This document shows positions 16,561 through 24,522 of a DNA stretch of 51,101 nucleotides, in pieces. Within the stretch, counting starts at the first letter, position 1, and each line of letters opens with the position of its first letter. The position numbers and the translations under genes are program-made. The stretch is taken from NCBI GenBank assembly GCA_947628705.1, contig CANRAZ010000009.1, positions 1 through 51,101 on the forward strand, read 5' to 3'. Under the pieces are notes generated by a model, which was not told where the DNA came from, did no database searches, and saw only the letters and a program-made list of their open reading frames with translations. This DNA comes from an uncultured Lachnospiraceae bacterium. GTDB lineage: Bacteria > Bacillota > Clostridia > Lachnospirales > Lachnospiraceae.

Positions 16561-17097
16561 TCAGAGGTTATTTACAAGCATCCCGGCAAGGTTATCTGAA
16601 ATAAAGACATGTACGGCGGTTATTACAATAAGTATAATAACATATTTTACATAATCTGTCCTTGTTAAAATATAATCGGAATTTATTTTCTTCAATATTT
16701 TTCCGTACATTACAAAAAGAAGGACGTAATGCGGTAAATATGATACGATTCCCGCTGAAAATCCAATAAAGCCGCAGGCGGAATAAAGCTTGCCTATGTT
16801 GATTCCGCACAGCGAGCCTACTACCGACGATATTATGTATGCCTTTGAAATGAATATGCTAGTTTGACAGCCTTTTACAAAAGCTAAAAACACGAGCAAA
16901 TGCAGCGCTAACGTAAGTATAAAAATATTTAGCATGCCGTTTCCTGCAAGTTCTACCGCAGCGCCTTTATTTTCTTCCAATGCTTTAAAGCCTGTACAGC
17001 CAATGTAAATTCCGCAAATTAAAAATATGAAAAAAAGAACCGACATTTTATTTGCCGGTTCTTTATTGGATTTTAATGAAGCTATTATCTTTTTCAT
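16561..17097 (-). CDS. SpoIIM-like multi-pass membrane protein
   Basis: A 178-residue protein with about five membrane helices and a short basic start. The layout and position between nudF and the nucleoside phosphorylase suggest stage II sporulation protein M, part of the engulfment machinery with SpoIID and SpoIIP, but the sequence is diverged and I rest mainly on synteny (nudF-spoIIM-xerD-...-dacF). It has a good ribosome binding site (AGGAGG, 5 bases before ATG). A 217-base gap separates it from nudF; that gap shows no gene. Confidence 0.55.
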   Translation of the reverse strand: MKKIIASLKSNKEPANKMSVLFFIFLICGIYIGCTGFKALEENKGAAVELAGNGMLNIFILTLALHLLVFLAFVKGCQTSIFISKAYIISSVVGSLCGINIGKLYSACGFIGFSAGIVSYLPHYVLLFVMYGKILKKINSDYILTRTDYVKYVIILIVITAVHVFISDNLAGMLVNNL

Positions 17098-17314
17098 AAT
17101 TCCTCCTGCATATGCCCTAACGCAGGCAGCTTTAGGACGTTAAGGGTGTTATTCTGCAATCAGTCGGACTTAGGTATTGACCGGTTGTCCGCAAAGACTG
17201 TCCTTAAATAATATGCTGAAGGAAAATAATTATTACATGATAAAACGGTCGAGCTGACAATTCACTCCCGGGGAAACCGGAAGCAATTATTCGAAAAGCC
17301 AATCAGGACTTACG

Positions 17315-17851
17315 CTATAAATTGAATTTGGACTTGTAGGTAAGAAGTCCGCATATAGTCTTTGAATCCTGGATTTTGCTCTCATAAATCATGCTTACAA
17401 GCTCGTCAAGAGAATGATGCTCAACATTAAGGAATTCATCCTCGTCAAGATGCTGTTTGCAAGGAGAAAGCTCGGTTGCAAGATAAATTGCAATTTGCTC
17501 GTCCATAAGGGCGACCGTTGTGAAAATCGTGGTAAGATGCTCATGGCGTCCTGCCTTAAAGCCTGTTTCCTCTTCAAGCTCTCTGAGCGCACAGGTCTCA
17601 AAATCCTCGTCCGGGTTCTTGCCCCCAGCCGGAAGCTCCAAAGTGTAGCGTCCAAGGGCGTTTCTATACTGTCTTACCATTATAATCTTGCCCTCGCTGT
17701 CAACAGGAACGACTGCCGCAGCTCCGGGGTGCTTGATAAAGTCCCAGTCGTGTATGCTGCCGTCGAAAAGCTGCATCTTGTCCTTGTATACATTAACTAT
17801 AGTGCCTTCGTAAACAAGCTCTCTTCCAATACGTTTATATTCGTCGCTCAT
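17315..17851 (-). CDS. nudF: NUDIX hydrolase, ADP-ribose pyrophosphatase type
   Basis: Hydrolyses ADP-ribose and related sugar nucleotides to AMP and ribose 5-phosphate. 178 residues, typical. The NUDIX box is complete: GGKNPDE, seven residues, RELEEETGF, matching Gx5Ex7REUxEExGU. Upstream are the family-typical VYEGTIVNVYKD and HPGAAAVVPV. GGGGGC precedes the ATG. Confident on family and on the likely substrate class. Confidence 0.9.
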   Translation of the reverse strand: MSDEYKRIGRELVYEGTIVNVYKDKMQLFDGSIHDWDFIKHPGAAAVVPVDSEGKIIMVRQYRNALGRYTLELPAGGKNPDEDFETCALRELEEETGFKAGRHEHLTTIFTTVALMDEQIAIYLATELSPCKQHLDEDEFLNVEHHSLDELVSMIYESKIQDSKTICGLLTYKSKFNL

Positions 17852-17908
17852 AAAGCCCCCATATCCCTTTTATTTTATAAAGAATGACCTGCCGGTAAGA
17901 ACCGCAGC

Positions 17909-19108
17909 TTATTCAAGCGCTTCCAGGAATTTCTGGATTCTGTCAAGACCTTTAGTGATCTGTTCGATGCTGATAGCATAGGAAAGTCTGATATGATCAG
18001 GAAAACCGAAATCCATGCAAGGAACGACTGCGACAAGATATTCCTCAATTAAAATTTCAGCCATAACGGAAACATCACTGACCGGCTTGCCCTTATGCAT
18101 CTTTCCCAGTACCTTTGACACATCGACAAAAGCGTAAAACGCTCCCTGCGGCTTGATGGTTGAAATATAAGGCATTGCGGAGATCCTCTCATACATGAGG
18201 CATCTTCTTTTATCAAATTCTTCTCTCATAATTTCAACTGAATCCTGAGGACCGTTAAGTGCTTCAATAGCCGCAAACTGCGCAATGGTGTTGGCATTTG
18301 AAGTCTGGTGAGACTGTACGGAGGACATTGCCTTTGCAACATCGAGCGGCGCGCCGCAGTAGCCGATTCTCCAGCCAGTCATAGAGTAGCCCTTTGCGAT
18401 GCCGTTGCAGGTAATGGTATGCTTGTAAATATCCTCGCCGAGCGAAGCTATGCTGACCGCTTCATTATTGTCGTAAATAAGATTTTCGTATATTTCATCG
18501 GAGATAACATAAATATCCTTCTCAACTATAACCTTCGCAAGCTCTTCAAGCTCCTTTCTGCTGTAAAGCATGCCTGTAGGATTGCTTGGAGACGTAAGGA
18601 CAAACGCCTTTGTTTTTTCAGTGCAGGCATCTGCAAGCTGCTTCGGCGTAATCTTGTACTGCTGCTCTACGCCGCAGGTAACATAAACAGGCACGCCGTC
18701 CGCAAGCTTAACCATTTCAGGATAGCTGAGCCAGTAAGGAGAAGGAATGATAACCTCGTCACCCGGATTAAGTATTGCCTGAAAAGCATTCATAAGAGTA
18801 TGTTTTCCGCCGTTGCTGACAACAATCTGCGCAGGCTCATAATTAACCTTATTGAAGTTCCTGAACTTATTGCTTATGGCTGTCCTTAGCGCAGGAAGTC
18901 CGGGAACAGCCGTGTACTTGGTCTGATTATTGTTGATCGCCTCATGGGCGGCATTTTTAATGTTTTCAGGCGTCTTGAAGTCCGGCTCTCCGGCTCCGAA
19001 ACCTACAACGTCAAGTCCCTTTGAACGAAGCTCGTTTGCTTTTGCAGTAATTGCAAGCGTTGAGGACGGCTTTACTCTTTTTGCTTTTTCTGATAAGGAT
19101 AATGACAT
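17909..19108 (-). CDS. class I pyridoxal-phosphate aminotransferase (aspartate type)
   Basis: A fold-type I aminotransferase, probably aspartate aminotransferase, moving an amino group between aspartate and 2-oxoglutarate. 399 residues from the ATG at 19108, chosen because AAGGAGGAAATC directly precedes it; the frame is open farther 5'. Signatures: GFGAGEPDFKTP (substrate loop), SPSNPTG, SDEIYENLIYD, and GIAKGYSMTGWRIGY with the Schiff-base lysine near residue 239, and the C-terminal RLSYA. Class Ib enzymes share these. Prephenate aminotransferase activity cannot be excluded. A palindrome, ATTGTATACAAT, lies upstream (19150-19161). Confidence 0.9.
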   Translation of the reverse strand: MSLSLSEKAKRVKPSSTLAITAKANELRSKGLDVVGFGAGEPDFKTPENIKNAAHEAINNNQTKYTAVPGLPALRTAISNKFRNFNKVNYEPAQIVVSNGGKHTLMNAFQAILNPGDEVIIPSPYWLSYPEMVKLADGVPVYVTCGVEQQYKITPKQLADACTEKTKAFVLTSPSNPTGMLYSRKELEELAKVIVEKDIYVISDEIYENLIYDNNEAVSIASLGEDIYKHTITCNGIAKGYSMTGWRIGYCGAPLDVAKAMSSVQSHQTSNANTIAQFAAIEALNGPQDSVEIMREEFDKRRCLMYERISAMPYISTIKPQGAFYAFVDVSKVLGKMHKGKPVSDVSVMAEILIEEYLVAVVPCMDFGFPDHIRLSYAISIEQITKGLDRIQKFLEALE

Positions 19109-19129
19109 GATTTCCTCCTTCTTTCTCCT

Positions 19130-19161
19130 GTGTTTGACAAACACTCAAGATTGTATACAAT
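19130..19161 (-). promoter_or_regulatory. palindromes upstream of the aminotransferase gene
   Basis: Two inverted repeats: GTGTTT-GAC-AAACAC (19130-19144) and the perfect 12-base ATTGTATACAAT (19150-19161), which contains a possible -10 hexamer, TATACA. The latter is the type of short palindrome bound by GntR-family regulators. The first is next to the ribosome binding site and could be a leader hairpin. Which regulator binds is not known. Confidence 0.35.
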
Positions 19162-19263
19162 TTATCCTTATGTATATTAAACCATCGCAATAAAAAATTC
19201 AAGATAAATGCAACACAAAAGTTAAGCCTGTTTTTACAAAAAAAATGTACAAAATACCTAAAG

Positions 19264-19303
19264 AATAAGCCCGACAGATGTAAACTCACCGGTCGGGCTT
19301 ATT
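19264..19303 (-). terminator. terminator after the serpin gene
   Basis: A perfect 12-bp stem, AATAAGCCCGAC with GTCGGGCTTATT, around a 16-base loop, 25 bases past the serpin stop on the minus strand, followed by T-rich sequence. Confidence 0.8.
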
Positions 19304-19328
19304 AAACGTTTTATAAAAACGATTGCTC

Positions 19329-20585
19329 TTATAAATTAGTGACGACTCCAATGAACACGGGAAGATTATACCTGCCGTCCAGAATCATATAAACAAAAGG
19401 TCTGTTCAATGTAATATATTTCGGTACGCCTGCTCCCGCTCCTCCTGCCATTGTGGCAGCAGATGCCTTTGTACCTGTCTCATCCACAGAAATATAACAC
19501 TTTTGCAGAACATCGCTTATATATATATTTCCTAAAGATGAAGTCCCAAGCTTTGAAAAATCAGCTTTTTTAGCATCAAAAGCCCTTTCAGCGCCCATAT
19601 TTTTTAATGCTGTAACTAACGACATGGAAGTATCATATTTAAACTTAGGCAATTCGGCTACTACCGTATCTGAAGAGGAATTAACAATTGCGTCGTACAG
19701 TTTTTCACTCTCCAAGCCTTCTATATAGTCGTATATATTTACACCCTCATTTGGAAGTATTGCAGCAAATCTGTATTTTTCATCTTTATATGATTTAATA
19801 AAGCCTACCGCATTGTCATCTTCAAAATATGAATGCTCCGACGACTGCATCATTTTTACTGTGCTTACTTCACCGTTTATTGAGGTGAAATCGCCATCAG
19901 AAACATCTTCTTTCTCATATTCTTTTTCCCATTCGGCTTCAAACGTAAGGGCATTGATAAGATACATCACTGTTTCTGAATCAATTGTATCGATTATTTT
20001 TTCTACCGTACCACCCGTACTGTCTTTTACCCAAACGTTAATGTCCTTTACAAGCTTCTCATTAAAAGCCGCTTTATATGCATGCGCATTATAATAATCG
20101 GCATTAAGCTGCAAAAAATCCTGCTCTACCGATATCTTGTCGCTATCGTCATTAAACCAAATTGAATTGGCAATGTCCAATTTATATTTTTCTTCCGAAG
20201 GCAGGTTATCCGCATACCAAGTAAGATATTCATTTAGATCTTCAAGAGATATTTTTCCTCCAAGAAGCGATTGCAGCTCTTCCCTTGTTTCTCCGTCAGA
20301 TCCGTTGGCTGCCATTGCAACGACAAGCTGTGCGGAAAGAGGAGAAACAAGAACATTTTCATTATTTCTTTCAGCAACAGAAGACTTAAATAATTCCACA
20401 GCAAAATTCATCTGAGAATTTACAAACGTATCATCAGCAATTTTCCCGACGGCTTTACCGGGTTCGATGTCCTCCATCAGATTGTTTGCCTTAACAGCTT
20501 TAACATTAGAACACCCTGTCAGACCGAAGGACAAAACCAAAAAGACTAGTAAAGCAACCAGCACTTTATTATTTTTCTTGTTCAT
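19329..20585 (-). CDS. lipoprotein serpin (protease inhibitor, family I4)
   Basis: A suicide-substrate inhibitor of serine (or cysteine) proteases. 418 residues from the ATG at 20585, preceded by GGGGTGAT. An N-terminal signal ends in the lipobox LTGC, so the mature protein should be tethered outside the membrane. The serpin fold is clear: NVLVSPLSAQLVVAMAANGSDGETREEL, the breach/shutter segments, and the C-terminal LNRPFVYMILD ... PVFIGVVTN. The reactive centre loop begins with the hinge ETGTKASAAT (Glu 369, about P17, to Thr about P8), then MAGGAGAGVP, with Ala/Gly at the scissile region, suggesting elastase-like targets. Gut Eubacterium siraeum has secreted serpins ('siropins') with elastase activity; this is a possible relative, not proven. 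Confidence 0.93.
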   Translation of the reverse strand: MNKKNNKVLVALLVFLVLSFGLTGCSNVKAVKANNLMEDIEPGKAVGKIADDTFVNSQMNFAVELFKSSVAERNNENVLVSPLSAQLVVAMAANGSDGETREELQSLLGGKISLEDLNEYLTWYADNLPSEEKYKLDIANSIWFNDDSDKISVEQDFLQLNADYYNAHAYKAAFNEKLVKDINVWVKDSTGGTVEKIIDTIDSETVMYLINALTFEAEWEKEYEKEDVSDGDFTSINGEVSTVKMMQSSEHSYFEDDNAVGFIKSYKDEKYRFAAILPNEGVNIYDYIEGLESEKLYDAIVNSSSDTVVAELPKFKYDTSMSLVTALKNMGAERAFDAKKADFSKLGTSSLGNIYISDVLQKCYISVDETGTKASAATMAGGAGAGVPKYITLNRPFVYMILDGRYNLPVFIGVVTNL

Positions 20586-20589
20586 AATA

Positions 20590-20770
20590 TCACCCCGCAA
20601 ACATCTTATAATATGTTTTTTTGAAAAGCATATATTTCACTGTATAAAAATTATACCCGTCGGATGCAAAAATATTGTCTTCAACTTTCTTAGTATCTTC
20701 CGCCAATGAAAAATCAAGCAAAAGAATGTAATAAAAAAGCTGATAACAGCAGGGAAATATAACTTTTCAT
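20590..20770 (-). pseudogene. small secreted or membrane ORF upstream of the serpin, with one-base frameshift
   Basis: On the minus strand an ATG at 20770 with a strong ribosome binding site (GGAGGT at 20782-20777) starts MKSYISLLLSAFLLHSFA, a signal-peptide-like stretch that ends at TGA. Shifting by one base, the frame continues LLLDFSLAEDTKKVEDNI and on to YYKMFAG, with a stop at 20592-20590, four bases before the serpin ATG. The whole span is 181 bases (60 codons plus one). A T6 run in the signal segment (20721-20726) is a natural place for the extra base. With one T fewer, the gene would encode a 59-residue protein. Stop-start spacing implies translational coupling with the serpin. Could be a mutation, a sequencing error, or a phase-variable tract. 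Confidence 0.45.
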
Positions 20771-20803
20771 AATTGTACCTCCGAAGTTTTCATTTTCAAA
20801 ATC

Positions 20804-20833
20804 ATTGTAACATATAAGTATCTATCTTGTAAA
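20804..20833 (-). promoter_or_regulatory. sigma-A-type promoter for the small ORF-serpin transcript
   Basis: On the minus strand, TTTACA (20833-20828), 18 bases, TACAAT (20809-20804). The start would be near 20797, just upstream of the GGAGGT of the small ORF. From here to the RNase Y terminator (20834-20963) I see nothing else. Confidence 0.5.
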
Positions 20834-20963
20834 CATAAAACTGTAATGCTATCTGTTATTTATAAAATAGCCATAATAAAAAATTTTCCTCATAGTTATT
20901 TTATCTTACGCCGGAATTTGCTCTTGGCATTCAAGCAATAATAATTAACGTCATAAAAAGAAA

Positions 20964-20991
20964 AGACTGCTCACATTTCTGTGAACAGTCT
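20964..20991 (-). terminator. terminator after rny
   Basis: AGACTGCTCACA pairs with TGTGAACAGTCT (one mismatch, 12-base arms, four-base loop), seven bases beyond the rny stop on the minus strand, followed by CTTTTCTTTTT. Confidence 0.85.
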
Positions 20992-20997
20992 GTAGTT

Positions 20998-22563
20998 TTA
21001 CTTCGCGTATGCTGTAGCACGCATTTCCCTTATCAGGCTGACCTTAATCTGACCTGGATATTCAAGCTCGGATTCAATTTTTTCAGCAAGCTCTCTACCC
21101 AGCAGAATCATGTCGTCGTCGGAAATCTGTTCAGGTACAACCATTACCCTTACCTCACGACCTGCCTGTATAGCATAGGATCTGTCAACTCCTTTAAAGC
21201 TGTTTGCAATATCTTCTAACTGCCTCAATCTGTTTGTGTATGTTTCAAGCGTTTCTCTTCTTGCTCCCGGTCTTGCTGCCGAAATCGTGTCCGCAGCCTG
21301 AACGATGCAGGCAATCAGCGAGCCGAACTCGACATCTCCGTGATGGGCTTCGATTGCATTAAGTACAATGTTGGACTCCTTATACTTTTTGCAGATGTCG
21401 ACACCGATCTGAACATGGGTTCCTTCAACTTCATGGTCAACTGATTTACCGATATCATGAAGAAGTCCTGCCCTCTTGGCAATTCTGACGTCCTGTCCCA
21501 TCTCTGCTGCAATAAGTCCTGAGAGTATCGAGACCTCAATCGAATGTTTAAGAGCATTCTGACCGTAGCTTGTACGGAATTTCATTCTGCCTAAAAGCTT
21601 AATAATTTCAGGGTGAAGTCCGTGAACTCCGGTCTTAATGACTGCCGCCTCACCTTCTTCACGAATAGTTGCGTCTACTTCCTTCTGAGCTTTTTCAACC
21701 ATTTCCTCAATTCTTGTAGGATGAATTCTGCCGTCAATTATTAATCTTTCAAGTGCAATTCTGGCAACCTCTCGTCTGATCGGATCATAGCACGAAAGAA
21801 TTACTGCCTCAGGAGTGTCGTCAATAATAAGATCAACTCCTGTTAAGGTTTCGATTGTTCTTATGTTACGGCCCTCACGTCCGATAATTCTGCCCTTCAT
21901 CTCATCATTAGGCAATTGAACAACGGATATGGTAGAATCAGTAACATAATCAGCAGCGCATCTCTGAATTGCTCCGATTACGATTTCCTTTGCCTTTTTG
22001 TCAGCCTCGTCCCTTGCCTTGCTTTCAAGATCCTTGACGAGTACCGCCATTTCATGTTTTACATCGTCTCTAACAGTTTGTAACAGATATTCTTTAGCTT
22101 TATCGGAGGTTAAACCTGAAATCCGCTCAAGCTCCTCCACCTGCTTTTCGGCAGCCTCCTGAGCCTTAGCGCGTAATAAATCAAGCTCTTGTTCCTTTTG
22201 ATTCATCCGCTGCTCTTTTTTCTCAAGGGATTCCATTTTTCTGTCAATATTTTCTTCTTTGGAAATCAATCTCTTTTCGGAACGCTGCAATTCCGCTCGC
22301 TGTTCCTTCTTTTCTCTGTCAAAATCATGCTTAGCTCTCATGGCCTCTTCCTTGGCCTCAAGCAAAGCTTCCCGCTTCATTGTCTCAGCAGTTTTTTCTG
22401 CTTCTGCTTTAATTTCCTCTGCTACCTTTTCCGCAGCACCGACTTTAGCCTCATATACTTTAGTTCTATAAGCTCCAGACGCTTTCCAGGCAATAAGTGC
22501 AACAACAACGGCGGTGACTACGACAGAAACAATAATCAGAATGATAACGTCCGTAGTTTCCAT
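20998..22563 (-). CDS. rny: ribonuclease Y
   Basis: RNase Y, the membrane-anchored endoribonuclease that starts mRNA decay in many Firmicutes. 521 residues, the family norm. An N-terminal membrane helix (about 6-28), a long charged coiled coil (about 30-190), a KH RNA-binding domain ([15 protein letters not shown]) and an HD catalytic domain ([15 protein letters not shown]) are all present, plus the conserved C-terminal PGQIKV(S)LIREMRA. The ATG at 22563 is preceded by GGAGGTGT. It has its own promoter and a leader with two hairpins. Confident. Confidence 0.96.
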   Translation of the reverse strand: METTDVIILIIVSVVVTAVVVALIAWKASGAYRTKVYEAKVGAAEKVAEEIKAEAEKTAETMKREALLEAKEEAMRAKHDFDREKKEQRAELQRSEKRLISKEENIDRKMESLEKKEQRMNQKEQELDLLRAKAQEAAEKQVEELERISGLTSDKAKEYLLQTVRDDVKHEMAVLVKDLESKARDEADKKAKEIVIGAIQRCAADYVTDSTISVVQLPNDEMKGRIIGREGRNIRTIETLTGVDLIIDDTPEAVILSCYDPIRREVARIALERLIIDGRIHPTRIEEMVEKAQKEVDATIREEGEAAVIKTGVHGLHPEIIKLLGRMKFRTSYGQNALKHSIEVSILSGLIAAEMGQDVRIAKRAGLLHDIGKSVDHEVEGTHVQIGVDICKKYKESNIVLNAIEAHHGDVEFGSLIACIVQAADTISAARPGARRETLETYTNRLRQLEDIANSFKGVDRSYAIQAGREVRVMVVPEQISDDDMILLGRELAEKIESELEYPGQIKVSLIREMRATAYAK

Positions 22564-22625
22564 AATGACACCTCCATATTTAATTATCAATGTTCATAGG
22601 CAGTGCGTTCACAAAACTAATAAAG

Positions 22626-22670
22626 CAGTGTTTTTGTCACACTGATTTTCAAGCAGTGCTTTCGTCGCAC
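22626..22670 (-). repeat. tandem similar hairpins in the rny 5' leader
   Basis: Two related 18-base segments (22623-22640 and 22651-22668, 15 of 18 identical) each form a small hairpin in the rny leader. Read on the minus strand: GTGC-GACGAAA-GCAC (22670-22656) and CAGTGT-GACAAAA-ACACTG (22644-22626). The loops are near-identical (GACGAAA, GACAAAA). Paired hairpins with a shared loop at a transcript 5' end could bind a protein or protect the end; role is inference. Confidence 0.5.
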
Positions 22671-22680
22671 CAACATTAAA

Positions 22681-22709
22681 ATTTTATAACATTGCAGGAT
22701 AAAAGTCAA
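22681..22709 (-). promoter_or_regulatory. rny promoter
   Basis: On the minus strand, TTGACT (22709-22704), 17 bases, TAAAAT (22686-22681). Transcription would begin close to 22674, so the tandem hairpins lie right at the mRNA 5' end, about 110 bases ahead of the rny start. Confidence 0.6.
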
Positions 22710-22716
22710 GAAAAAA

Positions 22717-23091
22717 CTAGAGAAGCTTTTTATACTGCGTATCGAGTATTCTGCGAAGTATTCTTGTTTCTTCTGCGGTAAGATTTTGATTTACAAGATA
22801 ATCAAGGAAAAAAGACTCAAGGCTGCCGCCAAAGACCTTTTCTATAAGAGCGTCAGTTTCAATCTGCTGAACTTCCTTTTTTGAAATTGAAGCCTTGCAT
22901 ATAAACCCAGGGTCTTCACGTTTAACCGCACCTTTATCAATAAGACGTTTGATTACGGTATATGTAGTATTCTTTTCCCAGCCTATGTAATCCTTGATGA
23001 TTTTTGCGATGTCCTTTGCAGGAAGACTGTGGTTTGACCACAGCAGCTCCATAACATTCAGCTCGCCTTCATGTAATCTAATCGTACTCAT
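22717..23091 (-). CDS. BlaI/MecI/CopY family transcriptional repressor
   Basis: A 124-residue winged-helix repressor of the BlaI/MecI family (Penicillinase_R). Signature: LHEGELNVMELLWSNHSLPAKDIAKII, then WEKNTTYTVIKRLIDKGAVKRED, then the dimerisation helices. The ATG at 23091 is chosen on the AAAGG ribosome binding site; the frame continues upstream over the promoter. Such repressors usually pair with a BlaR1/MecR1 membrane sensor protease. None is adjacent, so its inducer or partner is not evident. Its promoter carries a perfect palindrome, implying autorepression. Neighbouring rny has its own promoter. Confidence 0.9.
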   Translation of the reverse strand: MSTIRLHEGELNVMELLWSNHSLPAKDIAKIIKDYIGWEKNTTYTVIKRLIDKGAVKREDPGFICKASISKKEVQQIETDALIEKVFGGSLESFFLDYLVNQNLTAEETRILRRILDTQYKKLL

Positions 23092-23150
23092 TTTGACCTT
23101 TCCCAATTCATTAGCTGTAATAATGAAATCAACCCCACAACGGTAGATAT

Positions 23151-23179
23151 TTAATATTCTACTTAAATAGAATTGTAAA
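23151..23179 (-). promoter_or_regulatory. promoter of the BlaI-type gene with palindrome in the spacer
   Basis: On the minus strand, TTTACA (23179-23174), 17 bases, TATTAA (23156-23151). The spacer is filled by the inverted repeat ATTCTA-N6-TAGAAT (23156-23173). A repressor bound here would block RNA polymerase, so autorepression by the BlaI-type protein is a natural reading. The sequence is not the usual TACA-N2-TGTA of BlaI and MecI operators. Confidence 0.55.
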
Positions 23180-23217
23180 GTCAAGCGATTTTTTTTCAGA
23201 TAAAAGTCCGGTTTTTT

Positions 23218-24522
23218 TTATTCGTTCAGCCTTTCCACAACATTTAGAAAAAGTTTTCTGAAGTTGCTGTTCGCCATACAAGATATGGCATAAACAGGCA
23301 GTAAAAAATATTTGCCGTTCTGCCCGAGATTTTCTCCGGAAAGCTTTATCAGATAGGCGTTTGGATGAGATTTTGAAAATTCGTCAAGCGATCTTCCCCT
23401 CAAATCGTTCTGATTAAAAAGCTTGAATGCCAGCTGCTTGCCGTTCAAGTTGATCACGGCGTCAACTACAGCTGTGTACATTGATTTCCAATAGGATGCA
23501 TCGAGACCGGCTTTTACGGTTTCCTGCGCCAGAAAGTTTTGATATATAATTGATGAGACTGACGCGAAATCCCTTCTGATTTTCTTTTTGTTAGAACGCT
23601 GTAGAAGGATATCAAAAGCCATACCACAGTCGTAGAAAAATAGCTTGAACTGACCGGGCTTATTTTCCTGACATATTTTTATCAGAAAATGGTTGTCGAC
23701 CAAAAAATTTAAAGCCTCGTCATATTGGGAAATGGTAATTCCGTCCCTGATTTTTCCCAGCATAAATCTGGAATAGCTCCCTTCCAGCATTTGGTCGGCT
23801 AAGGAATCAACAATCTGCCGGCATCTTAATTTACTGGCTTCGCTTATGTCAGAATGTTCCAGAAGCTTTTCTAAGACATAATATTTATACTTTTCATGTA
23901 TGCTCTTTACGTCCTCTTCCGGATTGTCCGAAACTGAATATACGTTATATGCCTCAGGAATTCCTCCTGTTACAAGATAATCCTCCATAAGCCTCATACA
24001 GTTTCTGTGTATAAGGTAAGGCACCTCTTTTCCCATAGATAAGTGACCGGAAATTATTTCTTCAGGCCATTCCCCTTCACTTCCTGAAAAAAAATCCTTA
24101 AAAGAAATTGGACGTATCGTATATATAAAGCTGTCGGCAATTACCTTTGACAGTGATTTATTCTTTACATTCATGGACATAAGCATTTTATAATCCAGTT
24201 CTTTAAAAATGGGAAATAAATCATTGTAGAAAATTTCAGAACATTCTATATTTTCAAAAATAAAAAGAATGCTTTCTTCAAATTGGGGATTAACGTCGCA
24301 GAATGTGATCAAAAGCTCCATAAAGGTCTGGATTCCGTCTCTGTATGCATTAAGCATATCTTCAAAATACGGAAAATCAACCTCACAGTCAAAATGAACG
24401 CATACCTTATACAGATTTGACATTTTAAGGGAGTAATAAGTTTTGCCCATACCCGGAAGCGCATGAAGAATAACTCTCTGTTTACTGTCAATGTATTTTT
24501 TTATTTCATTTGCTTCATTCAA
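23218..24522 (-). CDS. P-loop ATPase with DUF4143-like C-terminus
   Basis: A 434-residue ATP-binding protein. Walker A is ALPGMGKTYYSL (about 22-33), with an AAA_14-type domain, then the family's GGIPEAYNVY, and a DUF4143-like C-terminal part containing FKLFFYDCGMAFDILLQ and a nuclease-fold-like region (MYTAVVDAVINLNGKQLAFKLF). Such proteins are widespread in gut anaerobes and archaea and often multicopy; the function is unknown. It starts at TTG, with TTGA overlapping the rluD stop, and GGAGTG eight bases upstream. Rare start and stop overlap suggest translational coupling to the rluD-like gene. Confidence 0.75.
   Translation of the reverse strand: MNEANEIKKYIDSKQRVILHALPGMGKTYYSLKMSNLYKVCVHFDCEVDFPYFEDMLNAYRDGIQTFMELLITFCDVNPQFEESILFIFENIECSEIFYNDLFPIFKELDYKMLMSMNVKNKSLSKVIADSFIYTIRPISFKDFFSGSEGEWPEEIISGHLSMGKEVPYLIHRNCMRLMEDYLVTGGIPEAYNVYSVSDNPEEDVKSIHEKYKYYVLEKLLEHSDISEASKLRCRQIVDSLADQMLEGSYSRFMLGKIRDGITISQYDEALNFLVDNHFLIKICQENKPGQFKLFFYDCGMAFDILLQRSNKKKIRRDFASVSSIIYQNFLAQETVKAGLDASYWKSMYTAVVDAVINLNGKQLAFKLFNQNDLRGRSLDEFSKSHPNAYLIKLSGENLGQNGKYFLLPVYAISCMANSNFRKLFLNVVERLNE

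Noticed and set aside
17110-17300. Sigma-E type sporulation promoter before the SpoIIM-like gene
   Set aside because: A CATATTAT resembles the -10, but no -35 of the right form lies at 13-15 bases; too weak to report as a feature.
20467-20709. 80-residue plus-strand frame opposite the serpin start
   Set aside because: It runs over the serpin coding region and has no ribosome binding site; the minus-strand reading explains the sequence better.
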